Below, piece by piece: positions 56,836 to 63,985 of a stretch of DNA of 64,000 bases. The stretch is from Arthrobacter sp. MYb227 (GTDB taxonomy: Bacteria; Actinomycetota; Actinomycetes; Actinomycetales; Micrococcaceae), in contig NZ_PCPT01000006.1 in NCBI RefSeq assembly GCF_002975435.1, positions 149,159-213,158 of the forward strand, read 5' to 3'. The first letter of the stretch is position 1. Each line of letters starts with the position of its first letter. The notes beneath the pieces were generated by a model. It did no database searches, was not told where the DNA came from, and saw only the letters and a list, made by a program, of their open reading frames with translations. Position numbers and translations under genes: made by a program.

Positions 56836-57637
56836 CAAGAATACCGCCGTTCATCCCTACTATGGATGGACTACTAACGTAGCTTTTCATTTCCTCATAC
56901 GAAGGCAAGATTTCTGGGTTTTCGCTCAAGAGGGTAGCAAGAAGGTTCGATAAGCGTGCCTCCTTATAGGTTTCGTGTGTCCTGGCGTCAAGAGGCGGCT
57001 GCGTTCCGATCAGGCCTCTGAACAATTCGCCTTCGGTGCCATGTGGGTCAGAATCAACCATGATGTCGTATCGAATCCATAGGGCTCGCAGTAGCCAGTA
57101 CCGAAGGTTCTCCTGCCTCGAATTTTTGAACTCTTGAGGCCCCATCCGGTGACGTTCGCGAAACTCCTCTTCCGTAGCGATTTCGATATCACGCATAGCT
57201 GGTGCGGTATCTGCCGCATAAATACATGCAAGGTACTCAGCTTTTTGAAGACTGAGGAGATCCTCGAGCCGATGCTCAAAGAAGCTTTTTAGAGGGTCCG
57301 GGCTTTCTAGTACTCCAAGCCCGGTAACGCTGAATATTGCTTCGTAGTTAGAAAGCCTGCGACTCGGATCCACAATCGCCTCACCGCTCAGATCGAGAGC
57401 ATCAACGATGAGGACGGAGGCAGGTACAGCGAGCACTGAAGCAAAAGCGAGTAATTCCGCCACGGTAAGTGTAGTTCTGCGTCCACTTTCCAAATTAGCT
57501 ACTACATTTCTGGCCATTGGGAAGCCAGCGGCTGTGCAGTGCTCTGCGAGTTCCTGTGCGGTCCAACCTCGTCTGCCTCGAATCTCACGGACTCTTGACA
57601 TAATTCCTGCCGCTACTTCATCTCCCCATTGTGTCAT
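56822..57637 (-). CDS. XRE-family transcriptional repressor
   Basis: This 271-residue protein has an N-terminal helix-turn-helix (about 14-72; core WTAQELAEHCTAAGFPMARNV) and a long C-terminal domain without a peptidase-like Ser-Lys pair that I can recognise, so it is not clearly a LexA/CI-type self-cleaving repressor. It most likely controls the divergent excisionase side of the element. Two copies of TCATGTTGAC in the shared promoter region are candidate operators. It is encoded directly before the integrase. Confidence 0.82.
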   Translation of the reverse strand: MTQWGDEVAAGIMSRVREIRGRRGWTAQELAEHCTAAGFPMARNVVANLESGRRTTLTVAELLAFASVLAVPASVLIVDALDLSGEAIVDPSRRLSNYEAIFSVTGLGVLESPDPLKSFFEHRLEDLLSLQKAEYLACIYAADTAPAMRDIEIATEEEFRERHRMGPQEFKNSRQENLRYWLLRALWIRYDIMVDSDPHGTEGELFRGLIGTQPPLDARTHETYKEARLSNLLATLLSENPEILPSYEEMKSYVSSPSIVGMNGGILDGDD

Positions 57638-57675
57638 GTTGACACTTTACATCACTCATTGATGCTCATGTTGAC
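57634..57675. promoter_or_regulatory. Pair of direct repeats in the repressor/excisionase control region
   Basis: TCATGTTGAC occurs at 57634-57643 and again at 57666-57675, 32 bases apart (about three helical turns). The first copy covers the repressor start codon. This arrangement suits a repressor operator between divergent early genes. Their spacing and position are the only evidence. Confidence 0.5.
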
Positions 57676-57765
57676 TCAAGTTGAAGCTCGTGATTATATG
57701 AGTCATATCGAAGCAAAACTTGAAGATTTTGTAAGATGTTAATTCAAAATGACACAGGAGGAAAA

Positions 57766-57966
57766 ATGTCTGAGGATCTGCTCAATGCAACACAGCTGGC
57801 GGAAAAGATCGGCAGCACCGTTGGAACACTTGCTTATTGGCGTTACGTGGGCCAAGGACCGAAGTTCATCAAGCTCGGACGCCTAGTGCGTTATCGCCTT
57901 GCAGATGTAGATACATGGCTAAACGACCAGACTCGTTCGCAGACCGGTGAGGTTTGGAGTGCCTAG
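57766..57966 (+). CDS. xis: Excisionase-like helix-turn-helix protein
   Basis: This 66-residue protein has a MerR-like/excisionase helix-turn-helix (NATQLAEKIGSTVGTLAYWR) and the closing segment GRLVRYRLADVDTWLNDQ typical of AlpA/Xis-like DNA-binding proteins. A perfect AGGAGG ends four bases before the ATG at 57766; the ORF reads further upstream but has no better start. It is divergent from the repressor and probably directs excision with the integrase. Confidence 0.85.
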   Translation: MSEDLLNATQLAEKIGSTVGTLAYWRYVGQGPKFIKLGRLVRYRLADVDTWLNDQTRSQTGEVWSA

Positions 57967-58002
57967 AACTCGACATCGCATCCGCTTCCGGGCAACGAAA
58001 AG

Positions 58003-58042
58003 CGCCCCCGGTTATTCCGCCAAGAATTCCACCGAGGGCGCG
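58003..58042 (+). terminator. Hairpin after the excisionase gene
   Basis: Arms of 11 bases (58003-58013 and 58032-58042, one mismatch) enclose an 18-base loop, 36 bases after the xis stop. There is no T run. It may attenuate transcription into the next gene. Confidence 0.5.
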
Positions 58043-58074
58043 AGCATACCGAACAACCAAAAGGATACGGCGCT

Positions 58075-58494
58075 ATGAACAGCCTACATTCCAACCATGA
58101 GAATTCAGCCGATGCCGGCAAGCGGGTTACCGCAACCCTGCATGACATCCGCCTCACGGACACTTCTGGCGAAGTAAACCTATGGACCGATTGGGCACAC
58201 GGATATGGCACATTCCCAGCAGAGTACCTGCCCGAGGTCATCAAAGCATTGCGGGCTGTCCTGCCTACTCGCCAGCGAGTTATCGTCACGCTACATGACT
58301 CGGGTACCAAGAATGAATTGATAAGCCTCTGGACTGACTGGGCACATGGAGATGGAATATTCCCAATCGAGTACCTGCCCGAAGTTATCCAGGCATTGGA
58401 GCAGCTTCAATCCTCAAGCGACGAAAACAAAGCTCAAGAATTGAACATTGCGAACGATATCGGCGAGCGCCGGGAACACGATAACGAGGCATAG
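58075..58494 (+). CDS. Small protein with internal duplication
   Basis: This 139-residue protein consists of two copies of one unit of about 48 residues. Both have the pattern RVxxTLHD, then LWTDWAHGxGxFPxEYLPEVIxAL. The copies span about residues 17-64 and 68-114 and are followed by an acidic tail. I do not know the family. Strong conservation of Trp, His and Gly in both halves suggests a binding function such as a pseudo-dimer. AAGGA precedes the ATG. It is in an apparent operon with the next gene, two bases away. Confidence 0.7.
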   Translation: MNSLHSNHENSADAGKRVTATLHDIRLTDTSGEVNLWTDWAHGYGTFPAEYLPEVIKALRAVLPTRQRVIVTLHDSGTKNELISLWTDWAHGDGIFPIEYLPEVIQALEQLQSSSDENKAQELNIANDIGERREHDNEA

Positions 58495-58496
58495 CC

Positions 58497-59243
58497 ATGG
58501 GTTTTAGGAACGTCAGCAAGGTCTATACCTACTGGCGGCATTTGGGACACCGTGAGGTTCGCTTGCTGACATTCTTTGCCCTCATGGCTAATGACGATGC
58601 GTTTCCACCTCGCTATTTCGGTGGGTGGCAGTCAGGAGCCGAAGCGCTGGGGCTTGACCCTTACGGCGAACGCCAACGCAGCGCGGCCGAGGTATTCCGC
58701 AAAGCCAGTGCCGCCCTTCGCCAAGCTGGCGCCATCGTCTCCAGTGGTAGCACCGGTGGGAGTCGCTCCGAATACGCGCTGACCCTTGAGCCAACCGTGA
58801 CATATGCACCATCCATCGCCGGCTATCGAAATGGCCACCCAGTCATCAACTGGGAACCCATGGAACGCGAGCATCTGCCCCAACAAAACGTTGGGGCTCA
58901 GCCCCAACAAAACGTTGCCGCTCAGCCCCAACAAAACGTTGGAAACAGCCCCAACGATTCATTGGGGCCTATAGAGAGACCACAACAACTAGAAGAAAAG
59001 AGGGATAAATCAGATCACCTAGCCGGGTACGTCACCAAGCCTGTGGATAGACAAGACCAAAACCAAATTAGGATCCCCGAACCACAAAGCGACTCAGCCA
59101 GGGCATACCTCAACGAACGACCAGGACAACACACAGAATTCATGCAACAAGCCAGACACGCACTCGGAAACGACGCGAACCTCAGCCAATGCCTAGTCCA
59201 CGCCGCAACACTCGCCGGATGGAAATGGGACAACGCAGCATGA
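58497..59243 (+). CDS. Phage-type winged-helix protein, putative replication initiator
   Basis: This 248-residue protein has a basic N-terminal domain (about 1-100) with a fold pattern like winged-helix replication or early proteins of actinophages and plasmids (EVFRKASAALRQAGAIVSSGS). A linker with three near-identical eight-residue repeats (QPQQNVGA type, about 128-151) follows, then a short helical C-terminus. The DNA encoding the linker forms iteron-like repeats, which is often seen where a replication protein gene also carries its own origin. The assignment as replication initiator is inference; the helix pattern and the repeats are what is seen. GAGG stands eight bases before the ATG. 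Confidence 0.6.
   Translation: MGFRNVSKVYTYWRHLGHREVRLLTFFALMANDDAFPPRYFGGWQSGAEALGLDPYGERQRSAAEVFRKASAALRQAGAIVSSGSTGGSRSEYALTLEPTVTYAPSIAGYRNGHPVINWEPMEREHLPQQNVGAQPQQNVAAQPQQNVGNSPNDSLGPIERPQQLEEKRDKSDHLAGYVTKPVDRQDQNQIRIPEPQSDSARAYLNERPGQHTEFMQQARHALGNDANLSQCLVHAATLAGWKWDNAA
58877..58967 (+). repeat. Iteron-like 24-bp repeats inside the putative rep gene
   Basis: The 17-base element GCCCCAACAAAACGTTG occurs at 58877-58893, 58901-58917 and 58925-58941, with a partial fourth copy at 58948-58967. The period is 24, 24 and 23 bases. In the first copy CCCCAAC and GTTGGGG form a perfect 7-bp dyad around AAAAC, and the fourth ends with the same ATTGGGG side. Direct repeats with an included dyad are typical of replication origins. 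Confidence 0.75.
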
Positions 59244-59288
59244 GCGCTCGCCGATTACCGGTGTTAACACGAAATGGAGAAATACCCC

Positions 59289-60629
59289 ATGGCAGCAATC
59301 AGAAACCTCAACGGTCCTAGCCAGAGCGATATCCGCAAGAACATCACCAAGCTACAAACTCAAACCCCTTTAGTGAGCTCGTCAGTGGGACGTGGCCGAG
59401 TTCGTTTTTATGACAACTCCGAGCTGCTCATTGAAAACTCCGCCCTCCGGGTCACCGGCACGGCCACCGTGACCGGAACCTTCCAGGCCGATGGGATTAT
59501 CAATCTCACCGGCACAACCGATATCACCGGGCCGCTGATCGTGGCTGGCGATACGGACATCACGGGCAAGCTGACTATTGCTGGGGATACCGATATCACC
59601 GGGTTGCTTACGATCGCGGGCGATACCGGCATCACGGGCAAGCTCACCATTGCCGGGGATACTGATATCACCGGAGCCACGACCGTGACCGGGGATTTCA
59701 CCACCGATGGCAATCTGATTGTCAACGGGCCCACTGAGCTGAATGGGCTCACCAGGATCACAGGGAATACCGATATCACCGGAATCCTGACCACCGATGG
59801 AAATCTCATCGTCAACGGGCCTACCGAGCTGAATGGCATCACCAGCATCACCGGGAATACCACGGTCACCGGACTACTGACCACCGATGGTGATCTGATT
59901 GTCAATGGTCCCACGATGCTCAATGGGATCACCGACATCGTCGGAGCCACGACCGTGACCGGGGATTTCACCACCGATGGCAACCTCATCGTCAACGGGC
60001 CTACCGAGCTGAACGGACTCACCGACATCGTCGGAGCCACCACGGTCAAGGGACTCTTCGACGTCACCGGGAAAACCAACCTGGACGGCGAGACCACCAT
60101 CAATGGGGATCTCTTCGTCAAAGGTCCGCTAGAGGTCACGGGAAAAACCAAGCTCGGGGGGATCACCGAGATCACCGGAGCCACCACCATCAAAGCCGAC
60201 CTGACCATTGCTGCAGGCGGCATGATCAAAGCCGGGAACACTCAGATCAATCCCGATGGATCCGCAAAGTTCGGTGCACTAGACATCGCCTCCAACGGAA
60301 GACTCACCGCCGGTTCCTTCGACTTGAACCCCAACGGCTCAGCAACCTTCGGTGACACCACAATCAGCACTGGCGGCAACATCGTCGCCGGCGGATCCAT
60401 CACTTCCAACGGACCCATGACCGCCAACGGTAACTTCAAAACCACCGGAAGCACCCGACTAGCCGGCGGAACATACATCGACGGAAACCTAGAAGTTGAC
60501 GACAACGTCGTTGCCACCGGAGAAATCACAGCCAACGGAGGGTTTATCACGCGACAGATGTTAGACAATCCAGGCGACGCAGTCGCTGTTGGCTGGAGCC
60601 CATCCCGAAACAAACTTTACAAACTATAG
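59289..60629 (+). CDS. Hexad-repeat beta-solenoid protein of the mobile element
   Basis: This 446-residue protein is dominated by about 41 consecutive six-residue units (residues 53-298), with Gly fixed at the fifth place and Ile, Val or Leu usually two places before it (for example TDITGK, LTIAGD, LIVNGP). Such regularity predicts a beta-solenoid. The Gly-after-one-residue pattern differs from the usual LbetaH hexapeptide [LIV]GxxxX. The rest (about 300-446) keeps a looser Gly-rich repeat and ends with GWSPSRNKLYKL, similar to tips of tail fibres. An N-terminal part of 50 residues has no repeat. A fibre or adhesin role is possible, but the position among early genes is unexpected. GGAG stands nine bases before the ATG. 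Confidence 0.65.
   Translation: MAAIRNLNGPSQSDIRKNITKLQTQTPLVSSSVGRGRVRFYDNSELLIENSALRVTGTATVTGTFQADGIINLTGTTDITGPLIVAGDTDITGKLTIAGDTDITGLLTIAGDTGITGKLTIAGDTDITGATTVTGDFTTDGNLIVNGPTELNGLTRITGNTDITGILTTDGNLIVNGPTELNGITSITGNTTVTGLLTTDGDLIVNGPTMLNGITDIVGATTVTGDFTTDGNLIVNGPTELNGLTDIVGATTVKGLFDVTGKTNLDGETTINGDLFVKGPLEVTGKTKLGGITEITGATTIKADLTIAAGGMIKAGNTQINPDGSAKFGALDIASNGRLTAGSFDLNPNGSATFGDTTISTGGNIVAGGSITSNGPMTANGNFKTTGSTRLAGGTYIDGNLEVDDNVVATGEITANGGFITRQMLDNPGDAVAVGWSPSRNKLYKL
59517..59660 (+). repeat. Four 36-bp tandem repeats
   Basis: Hexad units 5-12 of the solenoid gene are arranged as four copies of a 12-residue pair (TDITGx + LxIAGD), giving a 36-bp DNA repeat that is close to identical between copies. 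Confidence 0.7.
59679..60038 (+). repeat. Four 90-bp tandem repeats
   Basis: Hexad units 14-33 form four copies of a 30-residue block (core TTDGNLIVNGPTELNG). Copies one and four share long identical DNA: the stretch starting ACGACCGTGACCGGGGATT at 59679 recurs at 59949. This is a sign of recent internal duplication. Confidence 0.75.
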
Positions 60630-60646
60630 AAGAACGGCACTCAACC

Positions 60647-60898
60647 ATGAACAGTAACCCAGAACAGCCTGACCTCGTACCGATCACTAAAAAAGACTTC
60701 GCCACCACATTGCGAGTACTCCGGACACTAGAAGAATTCCAGCGTGTACAGAATACGCACGTAGCGCATAATTTCGGGCTGAATATTCCACGTGAATCGA
60801 TTTTTACACCGGCAATTTCTTCGGTCATACATTTTTCGGAATTTCTTCCACAGATCGTCCCCTCTGGCCAAAATTATGAAGTGCAGGAAACCAAGTGA
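60647..60898 (+). CDS. Small hypothetical protein of the mobile element
   Basis: This 83-residue protein has no recognisable domain. It has a charged N-terminal half (KKDFATTLRVLRTLEEFQRV) and a hydrophobic C-terminal half with no clear membrane helix. Its stop overlaps the recombinase GTG by four bases (GTGA), so the two are probably co-translated. It follows the solenoid gene after 17 bases. Confidence 0.5.
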   Translation: MNSNPEQPDLVPITKKDFATTLRVLRTLEEFQRVQNTHVAHNFGLNIPRESIFTPAISSVIHFSEFLPQIVPSGQNYEVQETK

Positions 60899-61806
60899 CC
60901 AAGAACCGAAATACTGGAAGTACACGGATAATGGATGCTTCCCGGCAGTTGGAGGTATCGACGGTGTTGGCGCGATGGACACACTGGCAGAATGCCCAGG
61001 GCCTTTCACAGCGGACTATTGTTGAACGGTCGAGCATCCTCACCCGTTTGGCCAGCGTCGTTGATTCGAAGATCGATGAAATTACGGCCGATGACATCGT
61101 GCGGTTTCTCAATAATCGAGCCACGTCGCGCACCAGCAAATCAACTTATTTTGTCGCAATCAAGGCATATTGCGTGTGGATGGTGCGGATCGGGATCAGG
61201 GATGATGATCCCACGCTGAAAGTTCCCTCGCCGAAGCGCCCAAAGTCGGTGCCGCGGCCCATCAGCACGGAACAGTTGATGGAGACTCTGAAGTACGCGA
61301 ACCGTAAACGCACGCGAATGATGATTCTTCTGGCCGCATTCGCAGGGCTTCGGGTGCACGAGATAGCGAAAATCCGTGGTGAAGACATCGACCGGTACGG
61401 CGCAACTTTGACCGTAAACGGCAAGGGCGGGAAAACCGCCGTGCTTCCGCTCCATGACGTGTTATTGACTGAGTGCCAGGAATGGCCCACCTTTGGCTAT
61501 TGGTTCCCTAATTACGAAAAAGATGGCGGACCCGTCATCCCGAAAGCTGTTGGCGCAGCAATCCAACGAACAATGGAACGGGCTAAGATCCACGGAACGG
61601 CCCACCAGCTACGCCATTGGTACGCAACGACACTCCTCGAATCCGGTGTAGACGTTCGCATTGTTCAAGAGCTATTGCGCCATGAATCGTTGGCAACCAC
61701 ACAGATCTACACAAAGGTTTCAGACAAGCAACGACGGTTAGGGATGAACAGTCTGCAAGTCGCTGACTTACCAAATGCAAAAATGAATTCGGTGCACCAT
61801 GCGTGA
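60895..61806 (+). CDS. Second tyrosine recombinase (XerC/D-like)
   Basis: This 303-residue recombinase has a SAM-like N-terminal DNA-binding domain (about 20-105) and a catalytic domain with Arg153 (FAGLRVHE), Lys near 177-180, His237/Arg240 (HQLRHWYAT), His263 (LRHESLAT) and nucleophile Tyr272 (TQIYTKV). All catalytic residues are present. It lacks the AP2-like arm domain of the integrase at the other end and is closer in shape to Xer enzymes. It could resolve dimers of the element or invert a segment. GTG start coupled to the gene before; it overlaps the next gene by eight bases. Confidence 0.9.
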   Translation: MTKNRNTGSTRIMDASRQLEVSTVLARWTHWQNAQGLSQRTIVERSSILTRLASVVDSKIDEITADDIVRFLNNRATSRTSKSTYFVAIKAYCVWMVRIGIRDDDPTLKVPSPKRPKSVPRPISTEQLMETLKYANRKRTRMMILLAAFAGLRVHEIAKIRGEDIDRYGATLTVNGKGGKTAVLPLHDVLLTECQEWPTFGYWFPNYEKDGGPVIPKAVGAAIQRTMERAKIHGTAHQLRHWYATTLLESGVDVRIVQELLRHESLATTQIYTKVSDKQRRLGMNSLQVADLPNAKMNSVHHA

Positions 61807-62041
61807 AATAGCCGTGTTCGAGACTCGGAGTACTGTCCTAGCCATGCTCCGCGCCAGCATCCAGCACGACGAAACTGCCTGGGCCCAACTCGTTCCGCAA
61901 ACCGGCGAAAAATGGGCAGAAATTGCAATGCAGGCACTTTCCCTGCTCCGTGGAGCACTAGACAACGCCCCAGACGGGCCGCTGGCCGAACTAAACCGAC
62001 TCAACGCCTTGTTACTGAGCTGGGAAGCTTCCAATGGATGA
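61799..62041 (+). CDS. Small hypothetical helical protein
   Basis: This 80-residue protein is predicted to be mostly helical (TGEKWAEIAMQALSLLRGAL). I recognise no family. It overlaps the recombinase stop and the next start by eight bases each, which supports it being a real gene in a tight operon. Confidence 0.55.
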   Translation: MREIAVFETRSTVLAMLRASIQHDETAWAQLVPQTGEKWAEIAMQALSLLRGALDNAPDGPLAELNRLNALLLSWEASNG

Positions 62042-62327
62042 ATGCCTGGTATGTGGATCCAATAAAGCCAGGACTAAGCCTTGGTGTTCCATTTCCTGCC
62101 GGCTCTTACTCCGAGAAGAGGGCCGTGCACGGTTCCCAGGCACTCCGGATCGGGAAATGTGGCCCAAGGCAATTACCTGGGCAAGGGACCGACGCACCGC
62201 CGGCACCCACGGTGCCATCACAGAACGGGTTTCTGTTAGGCTTGCATCGATCCCAACCACGGGGGAACGGCCAAGCCACAGCGGCACGCCATCCACTCAC
62301 GGTTTCGGTTCGGTAGAGGCACCCTGA
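62034..62327 (+). CDS. Small putative zinc-binding protein
   Basis: This 97-residue protein has a compact Cys4 pattern at its start: Cys4-x2-Cys7 and Cys18-x3-Cys22, suggesting a zinc ribbon or a treble-clef knuckle like that of the small zinc proteins near HNH genes in actinophages. The rest is basic and rich in Arg and Thr. No HNH motif is visible. It starts inside the gene before it, in a tight operon. Confidence 0.55.
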   Translation: MDECLVCGSNKARTKPWCSISCRLLLREEGRARFPGTPDREMWPKAITWARDRRTAGTHGAITERVSVRLASIPTTGERPSHSGTPSTHGFGSVEAP

Positions 62328-62430
62328 CAAAGCCAACGCGGCACGCCAGCGGACACAGTTCCTCCCGATCGATCAGATAATCACACCGCTCTAGTCGGTG
62401 TACCCACCTTTCCTCAAAGGGATCACTCTC

Positions 62431-63861
62431 ATGAACAAAAATATCTCCATGCCCGCCGGTACCCGCGACGCAAACGCCAACAAACTCGTGCTGCAGAACA
62501 TCGATAACATCCTTCAACGCTCCCTCTCTGCAAGCAGCGGCGATTTCCCTGTAAGTACCTCCGCAGAACCGTGGGACGGCATCAGCACCTCCATTGAGCT
62601 CCGTCAGGAACGCTCACGGTGCGTCGACAGCCTCAAAGAAATCAACGGCAAGGCAGAACGCGAGAACCGCAACCTCTTCGCAGATGAGCTGCAGCAATAC
62701 GGAGCCATGGAACAGCGGTTCACCAACCTGACCCGCGCCATTTCCGAGGCAGAAACCAGTGAACAGCGCGGGGCCATAACCGCCCGCTCCATGAACAACG
62801 CTGGTATTCCCAGCGGAGACACTCCTGTAGGCGGTGGCCACCAACGTAACCAGACTAGGGACAACGGGCCTGCCCGTCTCAAGCCCACAGAGTCCCTGGC
62901 AGAGGTCTACCGCAGCCGCGGCACCTTCAACAAGGCCGACTCGGCACTTTCCTTTGATGGGTTCGTCCGAGGCATGGCCGGGAAGGGATGGAGCGGCTAC
63001 GAGGCCGAAAAGCGGGCCTTTGCTGGAATTTCGCAACCAGACGGCGGAATCTTGCTGCCAGAAGAGCTCAGCACCAGCATCATCGACCTGGCACGCTCCA
63101 AATCCTTGGTCACTCAGGCAGGGGCGCAGACCGTTCCCATGGATACCCGGGAGGTCACCGTTCCACGCCTTGAATCGGATATGGCGGTGGAATGGAAAGC
63201 CGAGCTCGAGAAGCAGGATGATTCCTCCAACACCTTCGGATCCATCAAGCTCAAGGCCCGCACCGTTCGCGCTTTCGCACTGCTCTCCGAGGAGATCATT
63301 GAAGACGTGGAAAGCCTCGAGGGATTCGTCTCCCAAGCAGTTGCCCAGGCTATCGCTGCAGAGATCGACCGTGTGGCCCTGTTCGGTTCCTCAGCCACCA
63401 ACGCCGAGGAACCCACAGGCCTATTCAACACACCAGGTGTCACCATCCTCGCAGCGCCTGCAACAGGCACACCAGGGTGGGCTGACCTGGTGAGGTCCCA
63501 GACCATCATCCGCAATGCCAACCACGAGCCCACAGCGACTATCACCAACCCATTGGTAGAGGAGTTCCTGGCACTGCAGGCCGACACTCTTGGCCAATTC
63601 ATTCGGCCGCCGGCATCCCTCGATAACCTGCCGATGCTTACGACCAGCAAGGTGGCCACCACTGAGGATAAGTCACACATCGTTATGGGTGACTTCGGCC
63701 GCCTCATCATCGGTTGGCGTTCACAAATCACGGTGAAGCTTTCCGAGGGTTTCGCCTTCGACCGCAACGCCATTGCCTTGAAGGTCACCGCTCGTGTGGA
63801 CATCGGCGTGGAGCGCGCCAATGCCTTCCACATCCGCCAGGTTAACACCGTAGCGGAATAA
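62431..63861 (+). CDS. HK97-family major capsid protein
   Basis: This 476-residue phage capsid protein has an N-terminal scaffold-like helical domain (about 20-130; a typical stretch is ENRNLFADELQQYGAMEQRF), a linker and the HK97 fold from about 200 (ILLPEELSTSIIDLARSKSL), through the spine and E-loop regions (VTVPRLESDMAVEWKAE) to the P-domain end near IALKVTARVDIGVERANAF. A normal phage protease would remove the N-terminal domain, but no protease gene precedes it. The ATG at 62431 has AAAGGGA eight bases upstream. The neighbours suggest a satellite or defective phage. Confidence 0.93.
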   Translation: MNKNISMPAGTRDANANKLVLQNIDNILQRSLSASSGDFPVSTSAEPWDGISTSIELRQERSRCVDSLKEINGKAERENRNLFADELQQYGAMEQRFTNLTRAISEAETSEQRGAITARSMNNAGIPSGDTPVGGGHQRNQTRDNGPARLKPTESLAEVYRSRGTFNKADSALSFDGFVRGMAGKGWSGYEAEKRAFAGISQPDGGILLPEELSTSIIDLARSKSLVTQAGAQTVPMDTREVTVPRLESDMAVEWKAELEKQDDSSNTFGSIKLKARTVRAFALLSEEIIEDVESLEGFVSQAVAQAIAAEIDRVALFGSSATNAEEPTGLFNTPGVTILAAPATGTPGWADLVRSQTIIRNANHEPTATITNPLVEEFLALQADTLGQFIRPPASLDNLPMLTTSKVATTEDKSHIVMGDFGRLIIGWRSQITVKLSEGFAFDRNAIALKVTARVDIGVERANAFHIRQVNTVAE

Positions 63862-63870
63862 CAGACCGGT

Positions 63871-63985
63871 CCGGTCGCCGTGGCTTTGCCCCTTTCAACC
63901 GGCGGCCGGACCAACCGCCTCCGAGGGGAGGGGCGGGTTTAATCTCTAGGCCCGCCCAGCCGGAGGCTCCCCGCGTGCTCGCTTC
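63871..63985 (+). terminator. Structured region after the capsid gene
   Basis: After the capsid stop come inverted repeats: GGTCCGGTCGCCG with the later CGGCGGCCGGACC (about 63868-63913), and GCCTCCG with CGGAGGC enclosing GGGCGGGTTT...CCCGCCC (about 63917-63969). No ORF is seen in these last 139 bases. They may end the capsid message. Confidence 0.5.

Noticed and set aside
58877..58967. CRISPR-like array
   Set aside because: The repeats are only 24 bases apart, have no spacer variety, and lie inside an open reading frame; no cas genes are present.
59408..60241. Long minus-strand ORF opposite the hexad-repeat gene
   Set aside because: It mirrors the repeats of the plus-strand gene, has no start signal and reads as a low-complexity shadow.
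60647..60898. Possible antitoxin or toxin role of the 83-residue protein
   Set aside because: No known toxin or antitoxin motif can be seen; being small and overlapping the next gene is not enough.
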